Shown in pieces: positions 38,067 through 47,068 of a stretch of 64,000 bases of DNA (position 1 is its first letter; each line of letters begins with the position of its first letter). Source of the stretch: PGYT01 sp963675055. Its GTDB lineage: Bacteria; Bacteroidota; Ignavibacteria; Ignavibacteriales; Melioribacteraceae. The stretch lies in NCBI GenBank assembly GCA_963675055.2, contig CAXXJE010000004.1, positions 62,001-126,000 of the forward strand, given 5' to 3'. A program made the position numbers and the translations under genes. A model generated the notes under the pieces. That model was not told the DNA's origin. It worked only from the letters and a program-made list of their open reading frames with translations, and made no database searches.

Positions 38067-39446
38067 ATGATTTCAGATAAATACGATGTGATAGTTATCG
38101 GCAGCGGTCCCGGCGGGGAAGGGGCTGCAATGAGACTCACAAAAGGCGGGAAGAAGGTTGCTGTTTGTGATCTCTTTTCAAATATAGGAGGCAATTGTAC
38201 ACACCGCGGCACAATACCGAGTAAAGCACTTCGTCACGCCACGCAGATTATTGAAAGCAGGAATGAATTTATAAATGTTAATTTCCAGGATCTTTTAGCT
38301 ACTGCCGAAAATGTCATCAAAGAACAACTGAGCTTAAGAAGAGGATTTTATCAGCGTAACTGGGTGGATATACTAGACGGATTCGCGAAGTTTATAGATG
38401 CAAATACTATTGAAGTCGATCACGTTAACGGTATTAAGAAAAAGTACTCTGCGGATTATTTTGTAATCGCTGTAGGGACTCATCCGTATCATCCCGCGGA
38501 TGTAGACTTTTCCCATCCCAGAATTCTTGACAGCGATACTATACTCGACCTGAACGATCATCCCAGGAGTATCAGCATATACGGCGCGGGTGTTATCGGC
38601 TGTGAATATGCTTCCATATTCCGCGGACTGCGTACAAAAGTTAATCTGATCAATACCAGACATCAGCTTCTCTCATTTCTCGATGATGAAATAATCGATG
38701 CGCTAAGCTATCATCTTCGTGAGAACGGTGTGCTCATCAGGCATAACGAGGAATACGAAAAAGTTGAAGCGGATGACAACGGAGTTACTATTTATCTGAA
38801 GTCGAATAAAAAGATACGAACCGATTATCTGCTCTGGGCTCAGGGCAGAACAGGGAACACGGAATATCTGGGAATAGAAAATATCGGATTGGAAACCGAT
38901 GAACGGCAGAATTTTGTAATTAACGATAAAAACCAGACTACGCTGTCTAATATATTCGCGGTAGGGGATGTGATTGGTTATCCGAGTCTTGCAAGTGCAG
39001 CTTACGACCAGGGAAGATTCGTCTCGCAGCAGATATTATCGGGCGAAATTGAATCGCAACTGCTCGAGTTTATACCAACCGGCATTTATACTTTACCCGA
39101 GATAAGTTCTGTCGGACTTACCGAGAAGGAACTTACCGAGAAGAAAATTCCTTACGAGGTCGGACGATCATTCTTTAAGCATCTGGCAAGAGCTCAGATA
39201 ACCGGGCGTACTACCGGCATGCTTAAAATATTATTCCATCGCGAAACACTCGAGATTCTCGGCATACATTGTTTCGGTTATGATGCGGCTGAGATTATTC
39301 ATATCGGGCAGATGGCGATGGTGCAGAATAGCGGCAGCAACACGATAAGATTATTCATCAACACTACTTTTAATTATCCTACAATGGCAGAAGCATACAG
39401 AGTCGCAGCGCTTAATGGTCTCAACAGAGTAGACCACGGGTGCTGA
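38067..39446 (+). CDS. sthA: Soluble pyridine nucleotide transhydrogenase
   Basis: Seen: 459-residue flavoprotein of the dihydrolipoamide-dehydrogenase fold: FAD site IVIGSGPGGEGAAMR, GGNCTHRGTIPSKALR at the place of the redox disulfide but with only the first Cys (CTHRGT instead of CxxxxC), NAD site IYGAGVIGCEYAS, and dimerisation domain ending NYPTMAEAYR. Known: loss of the second Cys and the THRGTIPSKALR motif identify SthA, which balances NADPH and NADH. Full family length. Cytoplasmic. Confidence 0.92.
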   Translation: MISDKYDVIVIGSGPGGEGAAMRLTKGGKKVAVCDLFSNIGGNCTHRGTIPSKALRHATQIIESRNEFINVNFQDLLATAENVIKEQLSLRRGFYQRNWVDILDGFAKFIDANTIEVDHVNGIKKKYSADYFVIAVGTHPYHPADVDFSHPRILDSDTILDLNDHPRSISIYGAGVIGCEYASIFRGLRTKVNLINTRHQLLSFLDDEIIDALSYHLRENGVLIRHNEEYEKVEADDNGVTIYLKSNKKIRTDYLLWAQGRTGNTEYLGIENIGLETDERQNFVINDKNQTTLSNIFAVGDVIGYPSLASAAYDQGRFVSQQILSGEIESQLLEFIPTGIYTLPEISSVGLTEKELTEKKIPYEVGRSFFKHLARAQITGRTTGMLKILFHRETLEILGIHCFGYDAAEIIHIGQMAMVQNSGSNTIRLFINTTFNYPTMAEAYRVAALNGLNRVDHGC

Positions 39447-39568
39447 TTACGTATCAGAATTAACACGCAATTCATTGCAGTACTTTGATTATCTAGTAAT
39501 TATCTCGTTTCGTCCTTTGGAAATATTCGGTTATACCCTAAATTTAGCTTGAAAACGCCCACAACTCA

Positions 39569-39625
39569 TTTAACAAAAAATAATTTGTTAAAATACTTGA
39601 CAAAAAATATTTTGTTAACTATAAT
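39569..39625 (+). promoter_or_regulatory. Consensus sigma70 promoter embedded in twin palindromic operators
   Basis: TTGACA (39597-39602), 17 bp, TATAAT (39620-39625): a perfect consensus. Palindrome 1, TTAACAAA-N6-TTTGTTAA (39570-39591), lies just upstream and extends one pair further on each side. Palindrome 2, TTGACAAA-N6-TTTGTTAA (39597-39618), starts at the -35 box and fills the spacer. The two start 27 bp apart. This arrangement fits a repressor binding cooperatively and blocking polymerase. Confidence 0.75.
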
Positions 39626-39653
39626 TGTCCTGTAAGAATTAAAAGAGGTTAAA

Positions 39654-40835
39654 ATGCCTATTAACACAATTATCGGACAAATAGCTTCGGGAGAGGATTT
39701 CTACAATAGACAAAAATTATTATCGGATTTATGGCATCGTATTGAATCGGGTAGTAATATTTTAATATCTGCTCCGCGAAGGGTAGGAAAAAGCTCGCTT
39801 CTAAAGTTTATTGAAGATAATCCCGCCGAAAATTATTATATGATTAATATAATTACGCAATCGGTTAATGATGAAAATGAATTTTTCAGGAAGATTTATA
39901 CTCATGTTTATGAGTTGCTGAATGCGAAGGATAAATTTATTGAAAAAGTTAAAAGTATTGTTGGACAAAAGGATGTTACCGAAATAACAAAGGACGGCAT
40001 AAAGTTAGACAATAAGGAATTGTCATATTATGATTCTTTAGTCAAAGTGTTTGAAAAACTGGAACTGGAGAATGAGAGAATAATTATTATGATTGATGAA
40101 TTTGCAGAGACAATTGAAAATATTATTAAAGATGAAGAAGATGAAGAACAGGGAAAGAAGAAAGCAATCAGCTTCTTACAAAAGAATAGGGAACTCAGAC
40201 ATTTATCATTTCTTAAAAATAAAGTCCAGTTTATTTATGCCGGCTCAATCGGATTGGAGAATGTTGCAAGCAGGCTTGAATTCACCAGTTCGATAAATGA
40301 TTTGTATTCCTTTAAGTTACCGCCTTTAACGGAAAAAGAAGCAAAAGAACTAGTTTATACAAAGATTTTGAATGATTGCGATATGACTTTTAGTACTGAA
40401 CATTTCCGGTATTTGCTAACCAGGCTTGAATGGTATATACCGTTTTATTTTCAACTGCTTCTTGATGAAATTTATAAAATATACCACTATGAAGAGCAAT
40501 CTTCAATCGCGACTGCAGTAATAGACAGGGCCTTAAATAATGCTATTGATCATCGGGGATATTTCGAACCATGGTCCGATAGACTTAGGAAGGCATTTAA
40601 AGGGAAGGAGTACAACTTTATTAAAGATGTATTAAATGCAGCTTCACAAAGTGCGATGCTAGGTTCTGCTGAAATTTATGACAAGGCAGTAAAGTGGGAG
40701 GTTACGGAGAATTATAAAAGTATAATTAATTCGCTTATTTATGACGGATACATTAATAACAATGATGATCCGAAAGAGTACAGATTTAATTCACCAATCC
40801 TAAAAATGTGGTGGTATAAATATGTCGCAAACTAA
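39654..40835 (+). CDS. P-loop ATPase 1 of a tandem pair (archaeal-type ATPase/STAND-like)
   Basis: Seen: 393 residues; short N-terminal segment, Walker A APRRVGKS (40-47), Walker B IIMIDE (Asp148, Glu149), a sensor-type strand VQFIYAGS near 200, and a helical lid/winged region at about 235-393 (PPLTEKEAKELVYTKIL; GYINNNDDPKEYRFNSPILKMWW). Known: this layout fits the MNS/ATPase_2 branch of STAND NTPases, used as molecular switches in defence, toxin and regulatory systems. Overlaps the second ATPase gene by 14 bases, so both are made together. AT-rich compared with sthA before it. Inferred: a partner or loader of ATPase 2. No effector domain recognised. Confidence 0.7.
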   Translation: MPINTIIGQIASGEDFYNRQKLLSDLWHRIESGSNILISAPRRVGKSSLLKFIEDNPAENYYMINIITQSVNDENEFFRKIYTHVYELLNAKDKFIEKVKSIVGQKDVTEITKDGIKLDNKELSYYDSLVKVFEKLELENERIIIMIDEFAETIENIIKDEEDEEQGKKKAISFLQKNRELRHLSFLKNKVQFIYAGSIGLENVASRLEFTSSINDLYSFKLPPLTEKEAKELVYTKILNDCDMTFSTEHFRYLLTRLEWYIPFYFQLLLDEIYKIYHYEEQSSIATAVIDRALNNAIDHRGYFEPWSDRLRKAFKGKEYNFIKDVLNAASQSAMLGSAEIYDKAVKWEVTENYKSIINSLIYDGYINNNDDPKEYRFNSPILKMWWYKYVAN

Positions 40836-43440
40836 ATATCATATACCAACTGTATATAATCCCCAAAATTTGTCGAAATCCGAACTTATAGAAAATTTTG
40901 TGATTAGGACTAAAGAGTTTGAGCAGGTATTTCATATCATAAAAAATGATGACATGAAGAATCCGCCCCAGCATATAATTATTCAGGGGCAGCGCGGTTC
41001 CGGTAAAACTACTCTTCTGCTTAGAATATATTACGAAGTTACAGATGATGCAAAGCTTAAGGACTGGCTTGTTCCGATTATGTTTAATGAAGAACAGTAC
41101 GGGATAAGAAGACTTGAAAGACTGTGGGAAAGATTAGCTGATTATCTTGAAGATTATTCGGATTCTTTTGCTGGCATTAGTAGTGAAATGGAGAAAATTA
41201 TAGATGAATATAAAGACGAAGAAAAGTGTTTTGAAATGTTGATGAGTTATCTGCAAAAGGGAAATAGAAAGCTTGTCCTATTTATAGATAACTTCGGTGA
41301 GATGGTCAGGAAATTCAAAGAGAAGGAAATAAAGAGATTGCGCGAGATATTAATGACCTCGCCGGATATTCGACTAATTGCTGGCTCTTCTACTGTAATG
41401 GAATTCAACTATGACTATTCACTTCCTTTTTATGAATTCTTCAAAGTGTTTCAGTTAAAAGGATTGAACAAAGACGAGACAATCGGCTTGTTGCTGAAAT
41501 TGGGTGAAAGTTATAAAGCAAAAAAAATAAAGAGCATAGTTGAAAACGAAGCTGCTCGTATAGAATCTTTACGCCGGTTGACAAGTGGTGTACCGCGCAC
41601 AATAGTCCTTCTATTCGATATTTTCGTAGATAATGAAAACGGAAATGCGTTCAGGGATCTTGAAATGACGCTGGATGCGGTAACTCCTTTATATAAACAC
41701 AGGATGGATGATTTACCTGCCCAGCAGCAGGAGATAGTTGAAGCTATTGCTCTTAACTGGGACGCAATCTCCGTAAAGGAGATTGCACAGATAACCAGGA
41801 TGGAGAGCAAAGCTATATCAGCTCAATTAAAATTATTGACTAAGAATAAGGTAATTGAAAAAGAACCGACCTCCACGAAAAACCACCTTTACAGGCTGCA
41901 TGAAAGATTTTTCAATATATGGTACCTAATGCGCTATGGCGGCAGGAAACACAGGGATAAGGTTAAATTTCTGGTGAAATTTCTAGAAATATGGTGTTCT
42001 GAAAAAGAATTATTGAACAGAGCAAACAAACATCTCAAGGCTATTTCAGGAGGACAACTATATGAAAAACAAGCTCTATATATGACCGAAGCGTTGGCGC
42101 AAACCTCTATTTCTTCTCATATGCAAGATGAACTCATTAAAGAAACAAGAAAATATTTGAAAAATAAAGAAAGTGGTTTTGCTGATGAGTTGTCACATTC
42201 GGATTTAGAGATATATTCTGAAATTATAAAATTGTTGGATTCTGGCGACGAACAGGTTGCATTAAGAAAAGTACAAGAAACCCGTAATGAAGGAGAAGCC
42301 CTCATGTTAATTGGGTTTATATATCAATACAAACATAAAGATAATAGCAATGCAGAAAAATATTATATGCGGGCAATTGAAACTTCTAATGTTGGGGCAA
42401 TGAATAATTTAGCTGTACTGTTCCAGATGGAATATAAAAATTACAAGAAAGCTGAAGAATATTATCTTAAAGCAATAGAACTAGGTTATGATATTGCTAT
42501 GAATAATCTTGCATTTCTGTATGAACGGGAATATAAAGATTACAAAAAAGCAAAAGAATACTACTTAAAAGCAATAAAATTAGGTAATCGTAATGGAGCA
42601 TTTAACCTAGCACTCTTATATGAAAATAAATATCAAGACTACGAAAAAGCAAAGCTATATTACTTAAAAGCAATAGAAGTTGGTGATAGTAAAGCTATGT
42701 TTAACCTGGCTTTGCTATATGAGGAGAAATTCAAAGATTACAAAAAAGCCGAAGAATACTATCTAAAAGCAATCCAAGTTGGTGATGCTGGAGCAATGAA
42801 TAATATTGCTTTGCTATATTATCAGAAGTACAATAACAATCTGAAAGCTGAAGAATACTATCTTAAAGCAATAGAATCTGGTCATACAGGTGCAATGAAT
42901 AATCTGGCATTTTTATATAAGAAAGAATACAATGATTATAACAAAGCTGAAGAGTATTTTTCCCATGCTATAGAAGTGGGTGATAGCAGAGCCATGAATG
43001 ATTTTGCCTGGATGTTATTTGAAAATAAGAGCAGGAAAAAAGAGGCACTTCAATATGCCCAAGATTCAGTAAAGGTGAAGAAAGAGTTTCCAAATTTACA
43101 TACGTTGGTTACAACACTACTTTGGAATGATGAAATCGAAAATGCAATTAATGTTTGGGAAAAGGAACTTTATGAAGAAGAGCATGTGGATAAATGGAAG
43201 AAAGAAGTTGCAGAAGTTCTCAGCTTTTTTATTGCTAAAAAACAGTACAATTTTGTTTATAAGTTATTTCAGAACAATAAATTTGAGATAAAAGAAAAGT
43301 ACAAGCCTGTTTATTATGCCCTGTTAAGTTGCATGGGTGAAAAATATTCCGATGAGTATAAAAAGATGGGACCGGAGTTAAAAGAAACCGTAGATGAAAT
43401 AATTGAGAATATTGAACAGCTCAGGAAAGACTATAATTAA
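40822..43440 (+). CDS. P-loop ATPase 2 with winged helix and Sel1/TPR repeats
   Basis: Seen: 872 residues. Walker A GQRGSGKT (56-63); Walker B LVLFIDN with Asp156 followed by Asn157 where catalytic Glu is usual; a winged helix at about 305-375 (ISVKEIAQITRMESKAISAQLKLL) ending in a DUF234-like HERFFNIWYLMRYG; a helical linker; seven 33-residue Sel1/TPR repeats at about 510-740; and a helical C-terminus. Known: STAND proteins combine an NTPase, a winged helix and a superhelical sensor that recognises a partner or invader protein. Inferred: the repeat array senses, the ATPase switches, and the winged helix may bind the twin operators upstream. No nuclease or TIR effector is visible. Confidence 0.7.
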   Translation: MSQTKYHIPTVYNPQNLSKSELIENFVIRTKEFEQVFHIIKNDDMKNPPQHIIIQGQRGSGKTTLLLRIYYEVTDDAKLKDWLVPIMFNEEQYGIRRLERLWERLADYLEDYSDSFAGISSEMEKIIDEYKDEEKCFEMLMSYLQKGNRKLVLFIDNFGEMVRKFKEKEIKRLREILMTSPDIRLIAGSSTVMEFNYDYSLPFYEFFKVFQLKGLNKDETIGLLLKLGESYKAKKIKSIVENEAARIESLRRLTSGVPRTIVLLFDIFVDNENGNAFRDLEMTLDAVTPLYKHRMDDLPAQQQEIVEAIALNWDAISVKEIAQITRMESKAISAQLKLLTKNKVIEKEPTSTKNHLYRLHERFFNIWYLMRYGGRKHRDKVKFLVKFLEIWCSEKELLNRANKHLKAISGGQLYEKQALYMTEALAQTSISSHMQDELIKETRKYLKNKESGFADELSHSDLEIYSEIIKLLDSGDEQVALRKVQETRNEGEALMLIGFIYQYKHKDNSNAEKYYMRAIETSNVGAMNNLAVLFQMEYKNYKKAEEYYLKAIELGYDIAMNNLAFLYEREYKDYKKAKEYYLKAIKLGNRNGAFNLALLYENKYQDYEKAKLYYLKAIEVGDSKAMFNLALLYEEKFKDYKKAEEYYLKAIQVGDAGAMNNIALLYYQKYNNNLKAEEYYLKAIESGHTGAMNNLAFLYKKEYNDYNKAEEYFSHAIEVGDSRAMNDFAWMLFENKSRKKEALQYAQDSVKVKKEFPNLHTLVTTLLWNDEIENAINVWEKELYEEEHVDKWKKEVAEVLSFFIAKKQYNFVYKLFQNNKFEIKEKYKPVYYALLSCMGEKYSDEYKKMGPELKETVDEIIENIEQLRKDYN
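42349..43041 (+). repeat. Seven 99-bp in-frame repeats (Sel1/TPR array)
   Basis: Seven units of 33 codons, each with K-A-x-E-Y-Y-L-K-A-I near its start and A-M-N-N-L-A-x-L-Y in the middle. Central units share long exact stretches, so unit number could vary between strains by recombination. Confidence 0.8.
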
Positions 43441-43556
43441 CTCGCTATAATTTATTATTCGAAACCGCTAATCGGTCAATTATTATCGCAATGTTCATAT
43501 CAAGGGGCTGTATAAAATAGTAAATCTTTATTTCTTTATCCGTGGTATTTCAAAAA

Positions 43557-43580
43557 AATCAGTGTTATCAGTGTTCCATT
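43557..43580 (+). repeat. Dispersed 24-nt repeat, copy 1
   Basis: Reads AATC-A-GTGT-T-ATCAG-T-GTTC-C-ATT. It matches the copy at 47069-47092 at 20 of 24 positions, in the same orientation. Both copies lie shortly before a gene. AATC/GTGT/ATCAG strings like this are reminiscent of short intergenic repeats seen in Bacteroidota genomes. Confidence 0.5.
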
Positions 43581-43680
43581 TTTTTAATTCTTAAAGTCCC
43601 TTAATAAAAACTTCATAATCCTGTTATAATTTTGTGAGAATTTGTAAGTATCTTAAATCATCGTACAACTAACCGAAAGT

Positions 43681-44547
43681 ATGAAAATGAAAAAATATAT
43701 TTCAGTAGCAGCAATTGTACTATTTTATTTCGGAACTGATTTGAAAGCGCAGTGCTCCGATGCGGGTGTCTGCAGTTTAAGCGATCACCTCGAAGAGTTC
43801 ACACCGCATAAGTTTAACCTAGGTATCGGCTACGGATTCGGATACAGCGGAAAGAACGACGAGGTTTCTTATCATTCGGTAACACTGAGCGGATCATACA
43901 AAGTTCTCGAAAACACGTCAATCTCGTTTCATCTGCCTTACAATTCCCAGTCCGGACCGCTGGGAGATGTTAATGGAATCGGCGACCTGATAATCGGCGC
44001 GAGCCGGGAATTCCGAATAGACCATGAATCGGGGATTTCTGTTTCAGCCGGTGTTAAACTGGCAACAGGTGATGAGAACAAAGAACCGGAGCTGCCTCAA
44101 GCTTATCAAAGCGGATTGGGAAGTAATGATATACTCTTAGGCGCTCAGTATCATATCAATGATTTTCGATTCGGAATCGGTTACCAGATAGCAGGCGGCA
44201 GGAATGACAATATACTCACCGAACTTGAAAGAGGGGACGATCTCCTGATTCAAGGCGGTTACAGGTTTACTGCCTGGGACTTGTCATTTAATCCGCAGTT
44301 GCTTGTAATCAAAAGACTCGGCGAATCGAGTATTATTGATTTATCCAGCAGCAAGGCGAATAGTTACGTCGATATACCCGACAGCGATCAACTCCAGATC
44401 AACTTCCTGCTGAATACACAGTATAGTTTATCGTCGCAAAACAGTCTTGTGTTCGAGTTCGCGTTCCCGTTCCTTAAACGAAACGTGAATGTGGACGGAC
44501 TGACCCGCGCGTTGAGCGCATCGGTTGGTTATTCCTGGAGTTTTTAA
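43681..44547 (+). CDS. Outer-membrane beta-barrel protein
   Basis: Seen: signal peptide of about 24 residues (AAIVLFYFGTDLKA-QC), a Cys-containing N-terminal stretch (CSDAGVCSLSDH), then about twelve amphipathic beta strands separated by short loops, ending in aromatic Phe (GYSWSF). Motifs such as GIGDLIIGASREF and SAGVKLATGDEN are shared with MetA/SphA-like transporter barrels of the outer membrane. Known: such barrels pass small hydrophobic or aromatic molecules; the substrate is not readable here. No partner gene; preceded by 240 bases of AT-rich DNA and followed by a hairpin. Confidence 0.7.
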   Translation: MKMKKYISVAAIVLFYFGTDLKAQCSDAGVCSLSDHLEEFTPHKFNLGIGYGFGYSGKNDEVSYHSVTLSGSYKVLENTSISFHLPYNSQSGPLGDVNGIGDLIIGASREFRIDHESGISVSAGVKLATGDENKEPELPQAYQSGLGSNDILLGAQYHINDFRFGIGYQIAGGRNDNILTELERGDDLLIQGGYRFTAWDLSFNPQLLVIKRLGESSIIDLSSSKANSYVDIPDSDQLQINFLLNTQYSLSSQNSLVFEFAFPFLKRNVNVDGLTRALSASVGYSWSF

Positions 44548-44588
44548 CAATTAACTTTGTTAGTCAATCAAATAGTATTTAATCCTGC

Positions 44589-44610
44589 CGGGCAGCAAGC
44601 CTGCCCGTTT
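44589..44610 (+). terminator. GC-rich hairpin terminator
   Basis: CGGGCAG (44589-44595) and CTGCCCG (44601-44607) around a 5-base loop, followed by TTT; 42 bases past the beta-barrel gene. T-run is short, so efficiency is uncertain. Confidence 0.6.
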
Positions 44611-44671
44611 CTATATTCGTTCACTTAATACTTCTACATAAATACATTTACACAATTTAAAGAGAGTTCCA

Positions 44672-45622
44672 ATGAGAATCGACAGGATGCTGGCAATTAC
44701 CGTTATGCTGCTGCACAGACGAAAAGTAACCGCACGCGAACTTGCCGATAAATTCGAAGTTTCAGTTCGCACTATCTATCGCGATGTTGAGGCGATCAAT
44801 ATGGCGGGTATCCCGGTTGTATCATACCAGGGAGGCAACGGCGGTATCGGTATAATGGACAACTATAAAATCGACAAGCGTCTGCTTACGCTTGAAGACA
44901 TAACATCGATACTTACGGCTCTTAAAGGGATTAACGCGACATTTGAGAACGGTGAAGTGAATAACGCGTTCGATAAGATCAACTCACTTGTGCCGCTTGA
45001 TAAAACTGCAATGGTTCAGCAGAATCTTGAGCAGATTGTAGTTGACTTAATTCCCTGGGGCTTTAACAGCAGGCACAAAGAGGCATTGAAGCAGGTTCAG
45101 GCGGCTATCTCGACCAGCAACTTAATCCGGTTTATTTACGAGAATACGAGATACGAAGTACTCGAACGGACTATTGAACCTATGACCCTTATTTTCAAAG
45201 GCTATACCTGGTATCTGTTCGGTTATTGCTGCGCAAAGGAAGACTATCGTTTGTTTCGCATCTCGCGTATGAAGGAGTTGAGGGTGCTTGATGGGCAGTT
45301 TACAAGGAAGCAAATGTCATACTCCGAATATAGCATGAAAGATGAGGATCGGAGCAAGTGGATTCCAATCACACTTAAATTTTCACCTGATATAAGAATG
45401 AGAGTGGAAGAATATTTCGGCGATCATATTAAGGAAATCAATAAAACAGGTGAGATTATAGTCCGGATATCTTTCCCAAACGACGAATGGTTATACTCAA
45501 CGATTTTGGGATTCGGGGAGAAGGTTGAAGTGATTGAACCGGCAAGTGTCAGGGAAATTGTATTAGAAAAAGTAAAAAAAATTTCTGCTAAATATGAACA
45601 TGACATAATGGTGTCACATTAG
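44672..45622 (+). CDS. WYL-domain transcriptional regulator (YafY/DeoR-type HTH)
   Basis: Seen: 316 residues. N-terminal winged helix RIDRMLAITVMLLHRRKVTARELADKFEVSVRTIYRDVEAIN, then a WYL domain at about 140-225 in which the name motif reads GYTWYLFGYC, followed by the WCX C-terminal extension. Known: YafY-type WYL regulators sense small ligands, often nucleotides or nucleic acid, and commonly control neighbouring stress genes. An operon-like set follows (zinc ribbon, GyrI-like, DinB-like), with gaps of 48, 40 and 57 bases. Inferred: local regulator of that set. Confidence 0.85.
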   Translation: MRIDRMLAITVMLLHRRKVTARELADKFEVSVRTIYRDVEAINMAGIPVVSYQGGNGGIGIMDNYKIDKRLLTLEDITSILTALKGINATFENGEVNNAFDKINSLVPLDKTAMVQQNLEQIVVDLIPWGFNSRHKEALKQVQAAISTSNLIRFIYENTRYEVLERTIEPMTLIFKGYTWYLFGYCCAKEDYRLFRISRMKELRVLDGQFTRKQMSYSEYSMKDEDRSKWIPITLKFSPDIRMRVEEYFGDHIKEINKTGEIIVRISFPNDEWLYSTILGFGEKVEVIEPASVREIVLEKVKKISAKYEHDIMVSH

Positions 45623-45670
45623 CATTCCTATCTTTGTTGTGCATTCACAATAAATTATAGGAGAATCAAT

Positions 45671-45907
45671 ATGAACAAATTTTGTAATTCGTGCGGTATA
45701 CCTCTTGACGGTAAAGTTGCCAAAGAGGCTGCTGAGAATTTTTGCAATTATTGCGTCGACGATAAGGGGGATTTGAAACCGAGGCAGGTTATACAGGCAG
45801 GAGTTGCCGATTGGCTGAAATCCGTTGCCCCAACTGAGAAGAAAGGCGACTTCATGAAAAGAGCCGATCACTACCTTAAAGCGATGCCTGCATGGGCGGA
45901 AGATTAA
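45671..45907 (+). CDS. Small zinc-ribbon protein
   Basis: Seen: 78 residues with two Cys pairs, C-x-x-C in FCNSCGIPL and FCNYCVDDKG, then a helical tail (VIQAGVADWLK, MKRADHYLKAMPAW). Known: this matches a small family of predicted zinc-ribbon proteins often found near DinB-like and GyrI-like genes; the function is not established. Good AGGAG-like site (TAGGAGAATCAAT) before ATG. Confidence 0.75.
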   Translation: MNKFCNSCGIPLDGKVAKEAAENFCNYCVDDKGDLKPRQVIQAGVADWLKSVAPTEKKGDFMKRADHYLKAMPAWAED

Positions 45908-45947
45908 TTATCAATTAACAATAAATTCGAAATCCTGGAGAACTAAT

Positions 45948-46409
45948 ATGGCATTAGAAGTTGAATTTACTGAAATAGAACCGCAGCTTTCTTTATCTAT
46001 CGGGACAAGATCACCCCAAAAGGATCTGCCCGAGGTAATCGGCAAGTCGTACAAAGAGATTGCTGAGTATATCAATACTGTCGGTGCACAATACACTGGA
46101 GCTCCGTTTGTTATTTATTATAACATGGACATGAATGATCTTGATATTGAAATCGGGTTTCCCGTAGATAAACAATATGACGGACATAACTCTATTAAAA
46201 GCAGTGAAGTCCCGGGTGGTAAAGTATTCAAAGTTACTCACATCGGTCCCTATAGCGATCTTAAACAAACTTATGAGCAGATAATCGCTTATATAAATGA
46301 AAATAAAATAGAAACCGCAGGATATGTATGTGAAAGTTATCCCAACGATCCGGCTGTTACTCCGCCGGCTGAATTGAAGACGGATATAACATTTTATTTG
46401 AAAGATTGA
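45948..46409 (+). CDS. GyrI-like / AraC effector-binding domain protein
   Basis: Seen: 153 residues of one SHV2-type (GyrI-like) domain: strand VEFTEIEPQLSLSIG, helix LPEVIGKSYKEIAEYI, YYNMDMNDLDIEIGFPV, then GGKVFKVTHIGPYSDLKQTYEQI with the conserved H-x-G-P-Y motif, and a C-terminal ESYPNDP...ELKTDITFYL. Known: stand-alone members bind hydrophobic small molecules or hydrolyse some; others regulate MerR/AraC partners. No DNA-binding domain is fused. Probably co-transcribed with its neighbours. Confidence 0.85.
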   Translation: MALEVEFTEIEPQLSLSIGTRSPQKDLPEVIGKSYKEIAEYINTVGAQYTGAPFVIYYNMDMNDLDIEIGFPVDKQYDGHNSIKSSEVPGGKVFKVTHIGPYSDLKQTYEQIIAYINENKIETAGYVCESYPNDPAVTPPAELKTDITFYLKD

Positions 46410-46466
46410 CCGGCATACTTTTCACTGAATATTCTTATCAGCAAACTTAATTTAAGGGAAGTAATT

Positions 46467-46937
46467 ATGAAAGAAGGACTTATTGAACAGTTAAAAATAC
46501 AGGAAACATTTTTGCTTAATACTATCAGCCAACTCACTGAGGAAGATTCCGGATTCAAACCCCAGGACGAAATGTATACGGTAGCCCAGCATATGGGGCA
46601 TACGGCAGAAACCGTGAGCTGGTTTCTCGAAGGAGCATTCGGGGATAAGGGATTCGATATGAATTTCGAGAATTACGAAGAGCGCATGAAAAAGTACACA
46701 TCATTCGATGCCGGTGTTAAGCAATTTAAGGATGCAGTTGCTAAGGGAATTGAATTAATTCAGAACGTACCGGACAGTGAATTAATCGCTCCCATCACAG
46801 CCCAGATAATGAAGGGTGCACCTAAAATGGCTGTTGTCGGAGCTATAACCGATCACACTGCTCATCACAGGGGAGCGCTTGCAGTTTATACGAGACTTAT
46901 CGGTAAAAAACCGATGATGCCTTACGAGGGAATGTAA
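46467..46937 (+). CDS. DinB/YfiT-family metal-binding protein
   Basis: Seen: 156 residues, four-helix bundle pattern with the three-His metal site of the family: H in AQHMGHTAET near 45-48 and H-x-x-x-H in DHTAHHRGAL near 131-135. Known: DinB-fold enzymes include thiol transferases (bacillithiol, mycothiol) and many of unknown substrate; despite the name they are not related to polymerase IV. Ribosome site AAGGGAAG precedes ATG. End of the WYL set. Confidence 0.82.
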   Translation: MKEGLIEQLKIQETFLLNTISQLTEEDSGFKPQDEMYTVAQHMGHTAETVSWFLEGAFGDKGFDMNFENYEERMKKYTSFDAGVKQFKDAVAKGIELIQNVPDSELIAPITAQIMKGAPKMAVVGAITDHTAHHRGALAVYTRLIGKKPMMPYEGM

Positions 46938-46987
46938 TTCAAGTCTGATATTCAACTTACCTCAATTTGATTGATCATTATACTTTC

Positions 46988-47031
46988 GGCAAATATTGTT
47001 TGTTATCTGTTTTAGCAAATAATATTTTGCC
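46988..47031. repeat. Long inverted repeat between the DinB-like and DUF72 genes
   Basis: GGCAAATATT (46988-46997) and AATATTTTGCC (47021-47031) are complementary with one 1-base bulge. Inside, GCAAA-N6-TTTGC (47015-47030) forms a second palindrome. May be a terminator for the WYL set or an operator; the CAAA-N5/6-TTTG pattern repeated 26 bp apart resembles the operators at 39569-39625. Confidence 0.4.
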
Positions 47032-47068
47032 TGAAGTATATTTTATTTCATCAGCGTAAATCATAATT

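Noticed and set aside
42349..43041. CRISPR-like regular repeat
   Set aside because: The 99-bp period is in-frame coding sequence for Sel1/TPR repeats, with no unique spacers. No CRISPR array was seen anywhere in the window.
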